From positions 25,401,001 through 25,465,000 of the forward strand of contig CM032128.1 in NCBI GenBank assembly GCA_018894105.1: DNA of 64,000 bases, read 5' to 3'. The position numbers and the translations under genes were made by a program. This DNA is from Jacaranda mimosifolia (taxonomy: Eukaryota; Streptophyta; Magnoliopsida; Lamiales; Bignoniaceae). Shown here piece by piece: positions 59,030 through 64,000 of the stretch; positions within the stretch are counted from its first letter, which is position 1; every line of letters begins with the position of its first letter. The notes under the pieces were generated by a model. The model saw only the letters and a list, made by a program, of their open reading frames with translations, searched no databases and had not been told where the DNA came from.

Positions 59030-61840
59030 ATGGCTAAAACTTTGCACACCAAACTATCGAAGGTAACAGAGACTCCGAGCTATAGTCTCGATGCTCTCTA
59101 GATTACTTTAAAAATATTATGAAAGAGCTAGATAGTAAGATGAGCTTAAGAAACACCAAAATACTAAAGAGAACCCCATTTTCTGCGTACCTTAAAATGA
59201 CTGACTGAGTACATTGGGTACTAATAGTGTTATTAGAGTTGATGCCCTCTTAAGGAGGTTTGATATTAGGTCTTATTCTTTCAGTTTTGGTAACCATTAG
59301 GCTTCGTTTTACTGCGAGGGACTTTTCTATTGTTGTGGGGTTGCAGCGCGTGGGGCAACCTATGGATTTTGATATAAAGATAGAGTCAGAAACTGTTAAA
59401 TGATTATTTGAAAGAAAAAATAAGAATGTCACTCGAGTCGAGATTTGTAAAAGATTGAAAGAGTTGGCAAAAAAATATAGTAATCAGGATGTAGATGATT
59501 TTATTAGGATATACATACTACTAGTTTTCAACTATATTTTGTTTCCATCTAGTAACTATTCGGCACCTAGATTTCTTCTGCTATGTGTGGACAATTTATC
59601 TTCCATTGGCCTTTATGCATGAGGAGTTGGTGAATTTAAGTTTTTGCATGATGAGATTTTGGTACATCTAGGAGGTGAAACGAGGAAAGGTCCAAAAAAG
59701 AAATACTTTGATAGATGCAGTAATGTCCTGTTGGTAAGTTAATGGCATTGTCAATATTAATATTTTTTATTACTATTATTGAGTAACTATAACATTGCAT
59801 AATTCTTCTTTTGAATGACAAGCTTGGGTTTATAAACGTATCCCTTACTTGGGAATGACAAATTCATTGCATTCATTTCCACGATTGCTTTGATGGTATG
59901 AGAGTAAGATCCCTATGAAAGTTACTGATGTAGAAGAAAAATTCAAGACGATTACTAGAAAGATGGTAAAAACTTATATTCCTTATCTTTATTGTTATAA
60001 TAGTTTTATGTACATATAAAATTGCAGACTAAGCTACAAAGTTATGTTTGAACAGGTTTTGGATATTTATTTGTTCCCTGATGAGGAGAAATTATTGTTA
60101 CCAATACATCACGGAGTACTAATTGTTGATATGTATGGCTTGCAAGGGATGTTGGATGAGAAAGAGAAAGAGATAGAATTATTGAAAGAAAGACTTTTCT
60201 TTATTGAGAATAAAGGACTTGCTATTGGAGTTGAGGCTGAGGAGGAGAAAGACAAAGGGAAATCAAAAGAAAAAGAGCCAGAAGAAGAGGAAGAGGAAAA
60301 AGAAGAGAAAGATGATGAGGAAGAAGAGGTGGAAAAAGAAGAGTAAGAGAAAGACGAAAAAAAGGAGCAAGAGGAAGGTGATGATGGTGGAATTCACCAT
60401 AAAAGTTCCGAATTAGGGGATGTTCTACCCTTGGAAATGAACATAGCTTCTATCATGAAAATTATGCGTGATTGAGGTGAGACGATAAAAAAAAAAAAGA
60501 AAAAAGAAAAAAATGGACATTGTTACACCTAGTACCACACCACGAAGGACAAGAGTGAAGCAAATTACTCATAAGGACCATGGCAAGAAGAAGGTATGTG
60601 TATACAAGTTTTAAATACTGTATTTTGGAGTTTTTATACTTGATGTAAGTGAGACAAATACTGAATTGCATTAGAAAATATACTACATAGCTGGACTGAA
60701 GTACTAGATATGTATATTGCATTTTTGATAGTAGAAGATGAAGGATGTTCAAAATACTGAGTTGATAAAGATTGGATCTGCAGAGTTCAATTTATCAGAT
60801 AATGAAGACTTCTTTAATAAGTTTCGAGGACGAGCAGATTATAGAGGGCGGTCCGAGATATCTGATAAAGATAGAGAAATTATAGACTCATACTTGCAAC
60901 AAGATGAAATTGAGTAATTATAGTAAATACACATTATTCTTTTTATAGTAAATTTATGATTTGAGTAACATGATAATTTATTGTTGTAGTGTTACTGTTT
61001 GGGATGAGCCTGATATTCAAATTGGAGGATATGTGTTTTACAATCTATTGTTCGGGAAAGAGTTGAGGTCAGATTTAATTGATTGCTACATGATCTTGCA
61101 TAGCTCTTCATTCAAAGAAAAATGTGATCACGATATTTGGTATCTAACTCCATATGTGCAGGTATGTAGTGTTTGTTTTGTATTTCCAACTACAAATAAC
61201 TTGATTTGATAAGTTTTAACATCAATTGTTAACAAGAGGAAATTTTGAGAGAACTTGAGAAAGCAAACAAGAGGCATGCTATAAAACAAGATGAAATTCT
61301 AAAATTTATTAGTCAAATGAGCATGTGCAAGTTCGTGGAAGAGCTGAATTTTGATGTGCTGAACAAGTGCAAATTTATTATATTCCCCATTAACAGCCAT
61401 TATCATTGGTTCCTTCTTGTGTTGGACATGACTGAGAAGTTCATACGGATGAACTCATCCTGGTCTCCCCAGACGAAAGCAACAACAAAAGTTTTTGTAA
61501 GTTCGCTTATATTTGTGATACATTTATCTAAGTATTTGAATAAAAACTAACAAATACTTTTGCAGGCTAAGTTTTTGACTGGATACCTAAAACACTACTT
61601 TGGGTATAGTGTGCCACAAAAGAAATGCAGATATGTTTTACTTGTCAATAGAATGGGGACCTTGACTGTGTAGTTTATGTATGTCTTTGGCTGAGTGTTA
61701 TACAAAAAATACGAAGGATTTCTGGCAATATGCAAATGAATGTTCTATGGATGTGTATCGAGCACATATTGCTGTAAAAATTTTGACTGATGAGCATGGT
61801 TTAATATATTCCAGGGTCTGGATAAATTAACTATTTTGTT
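59030..61840 (+). pseudogene. Ulp1-like (C48) cysteine protease gene or transposon relic
   Basis: Plus-strand coding blocks are separated by intron-like or decayed gaps. An amino block (about 59030-59950) ends with VYKRIPYLGMTNSL and VTDVEEKFKTITRKM, like the domain before Ulp1 modules in plant transposon proteins. A Glu/Lys-rich acidic coiled coil follows at 60044-60346. The blocks at 60738-60917 and about 60991-61161 lead to the protease core. There HYHWFLLVLDM (near 61402-61434) carries the catalytic His and Asp, and a DCVVYVCLW stretch (near 61655-61685) carries the Cys, with the usual DCG glycine changed to valine. One frame change near 61645 and several stops show decay. C48 enzymes remove SUMO-type modifiers; many plant copies ride in Mutator-like elements. 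No activity is expected. Confidence 0.65.
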
Positions 61841-62039
61841 ATTTTGTATTTCAGTATTTCTGATATTCTGATTGGATAACATTTATAATTTGTATATTTA
61901 GATAATTAGAATGGATGATGTTCACAATTTATAGTATAATTTAGAAATTTATTTATAAATTGATGTTGGTAAAGATATATATGTTACAGGTTAGCTCAAA
62001 ATAAATATATAAGTAGTATAACTCAACATGTATGAACAC
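61841..62039. other. Spacer, no gene supported
   Basis: AT-rich sequence between the Ulp1-like relic and the duplicated minus-strand segment; nothing recognised. Confidence 0.4.
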
Positions 62040-62820
62040 AATTTTAAAGTATATCAACACAAAAAATAAGTACAAAATATTGGCAAACTGAGTACACATG
62101 AAAAAGAAGTACAGAATGTTGGCAAATTGAGTACATAAATGTAGTTATGGAGTACACAACTACTAATACAAGGTACTTTTTCGCTGATTTCTGATATCAT
62201 TCTCAGCACATAAGAGATTGAGTTCAATTTGGCCTAATCTAGCCATTGCGTGACCAAAAGACCATGGAGTATTAGCCCTACGAGTCATATAGTCATAATA
62301 GGTTCACTTGTTTTCGATGGTGGCGGGAGGATTCATTTAGCTCATACATCAATGGTTTATACTACTCTGAATTAGAGTGCAAGTGGCTGGATGTGTGTGT
62401 TTGAGTTTCCAACCATTACAACATGTTCTATCATGACCATTTTTTCAACAAACCATGATTTTGTCACATTGGGGTGTCTTATGTGTTGTTCCACGCATTG
62501 AATTGAGCCTTATCTCGGCCTTTGGAAAAACAAGTACATAAACACAAAAAATAAATACACAACATTCGCAAACTGAGGACATAAACGCAATTTTGGAGTA
62601 CATAACTGCCAATACTGGGTACTTGTTCATCGATTTTTGGTATTATTCTGAGCACATAAGAGATCAAGTTCAATTCAGCCTAATTTGGCCATTGTATGAT
62701 CATAATCTTATGACATATTAGTCCTGGGACTCTTGTAGTCATGATAGGTTCATTGGTTTTCCATGGTGATGTTAGGAGGATTCATTTGGCTCATGCATCA
62801 ATAGTTTATACTACTTTGAA
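62040..62820 (-). pseudogene. Duplicated minus-strand coding relic with degenerate CCHC knuckle
   Basis: Two direct copies of a ~310-bp segment (about 62056-62371 and 62541-62820) lie 450-485 bp apart. On the minus strand both read through a short coding-like block with an MNPP start, an aromatic TYYDYM-like segment, then a MARLGQIELNLLCA segment (copy 1) or MAKLG-IELDLLCA (copy 2). Between them, near 62425-62500, the minus strand encodes HKTPQCDKIMVC, a stop, and KNGHDRTCC. That is a zinc-knuckle-like arrangement similar to the C-terminal knuckle of Mutator-type transposases. Stops break every frame. The family is unproven. It could be the transposase remnant of the element that carries the Ulp1 relic. 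Confidence 0.4.
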
Positions 62821-63260
62821 GGGGAAATTGCAATTTTAGTCCACCAACTATACCATCTTTCGATTTTAGTCCATTTTGATATGTGGTTAGCACATTTGGT
62901 CCATGGGCCCATAAATTTTCACACATTTAGTCCAATTTTTTGCAATTTTGGTCCATTGGGCCAATTTTTTTTTTAATTGGGCTAGAAAATTGCCTACTCA
63001 GCATTAATTGGGCCTAAAAATTGGGGATTTTGCGACATTTGTCAAATAGCTCCACGTCAGCGTCCACCTCATCCGGCCACGTCAGCTAAGTGGTTGAAAC
63101 CCAAAAAAAAGAAAGGAAAAAACTGATGGAATAATAATAATAAAAAAAATTCAAAAACCACCCCACATCAACCCACCCAACCTTCTCCCCCCCCCAACCC
63201 CACCCCCACCCCCACCCCCCAGCCGCCAGGAACGCTCACCATGGCGGCAGGTAAGATGAA
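62821..63260. repeat. Transposon-end-like sequence with repeated TTTAGTCC phrases, then a C-rich tract
   Basis: The phrase TTT(A/G)GTCC recurs near 62837, 62865, 62895, 62929 and 62950, a pattern often seen near ends of plant DNA transposons and long LTRs. A CCACGTCAGC-type phrase lies near 63050-63085. A C-rich tract with several runs of four or more C spans about 63187-63221. No gene is seen. Confidence 0.45.
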
Positions 63261-64000
63261 GGTGGGTTGGGGGTGGGTGTTATTTTATAAAATACAATAT
63301 AAAATATTTATTTATTAATATATATTATGTATAAATACATAAGTATATTTATATGTATATATATAATGTATTATATTATATTATGTCTATTATATTATAT
63401 ATTTATATATTTATAATGTATTTATATATTTATGTTTATTATATTATATATTTATATTTATAGTTGTGTAAATATAATTGTGTGTATATATATAATATAA
63501 ATAAAAAAAGAATAAATTAGAAAGATGAAAATAAAAAATTGGTATAAAGGAGATGAAAAAAGATATATAAAAATGTATGAAATAATATATTTAAAAAGAA
63601 TATATGAAAAAAGGATATATAAAAATATATGTAAAAGAATAAACAAATAAAAGTTGAAATTTTTTTAAAATAATGACAAGTAAAAATTACAAAATATTAA
63701 GATAATTTCAAATAAATATAGCAACTGGGAAAAAAATCGATTTTTCTTTGAAATAGCAGTATGTGAAAAATTACCAATTTAAAAAATAATTTCAAATAAT
63801 TGTAGAAATTGAAAAAAAAATTGAAATTCTTTTTCTAAAATAATGACATGTGAAAAATTAGGAAATATTTAATTAAGATAATTCTAAATAATATTTAATT
63901 TTTTTTATTCATTTCAAATTTATATATTATTAATGATATTTTTTATTTATCCTTATATACATTTATCTAAAACATATATATATATATACACACATATATA
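63261..64000. other. AT-rich low-complexity end of window
   Basis: (TA)n-rich and A-rich sequence without coding signal. Short ATATATTTATATAT-like phrases recur at 63290-63480. Confidence 0.55.

Noticed and set aside
60204..60416. Lysine/arginine-rich frame overlapping the acidic coiled coil
   Set aside because: It is the +1 shadow of a purine-rich repeat; the 60044-60346 frame keeps the link to upstream coding sequence.

Overview
This window is nuclear DNA of a flowering plant, most likely a eudicot. It is AT-rich, contains one large intron-rich gene, and is otherwise a nest of plant-type transposable elements: PIF/Harbinger, Tat-type Ty3/Gypsy, long solo LTRs, a SINE, MITEs and Helitron-like repeats. 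No bacterial, organellar, CRISPR, rRNA or tRNA gene signal was seen. The species cannot be fixed from the sequence alone.

Layout. 1-2.35 kb is AT-rich spacer with a ~180-225 bp tandem array. 3.0-7.6 kb holds decayed PIF/Harbinger-type material: a DDE transposase relic, three Myb/SANT-like ORF relics and a GRF zinc-finger relic. 8.7-9.6 kb holds a Tourist-like MITE and a SINE with an 18-bp target-site duplication. 10,702-21,303 is one complete but dead Tat-lineage Ty3/Gypsy element. It has two LTRs, a gag-PR-RT-RNaseH-second RNaseH-integrase region full of stops, a 68-bp tandem array after the integrase, and an extra antisense ORF. 22,422-28,607 holds two long solo LTRs of one family in opposite orientation, each with its own perfect 5-bp target duplication. 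Both lie in an AT-rich zone of Helitron-like repeats that runs to about 36 kb. A 2.7-kb element with long terminal inverted repeats (32,560-35,301) carries another solo LTR, related to the Tat element, inside it.

The one intact gene, 39,760-57,101 (+), encodes a plant PH-RhoGAP protein of the REN1/PHGAP family. Twenty-two exons with GT-AG introns join in frame to an 871-residue protein: PH domain, RhoGAP domain with its arginine finger, acidic linker and C-terminal coiled coils. Its introns hold a MITE with a 10-bp target duplication, a long homopyrimidine tract and several small tandem duplications.

59.0-63.2 kb holds a decayed gene or transposon with a Ulp1-like (C48) cysteine protease domain, followed by a duplicated minus-strand fragment with a degenerate CCHC knuckle, perhaps from a Mutator-like element. 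The last 0.75 kb is AT-rich and shows no gene.

The genes do not form a pathway. There is one housekeeping or cell-polarity signalling gene; the rest is mobile-element history. I found no convincing wholly new system. The most informative items are the head-to-head solo-LTR pair, the Tat element's antisense ORF and satellite-like array, the nested insertions and the Ulp1-bearing relic.
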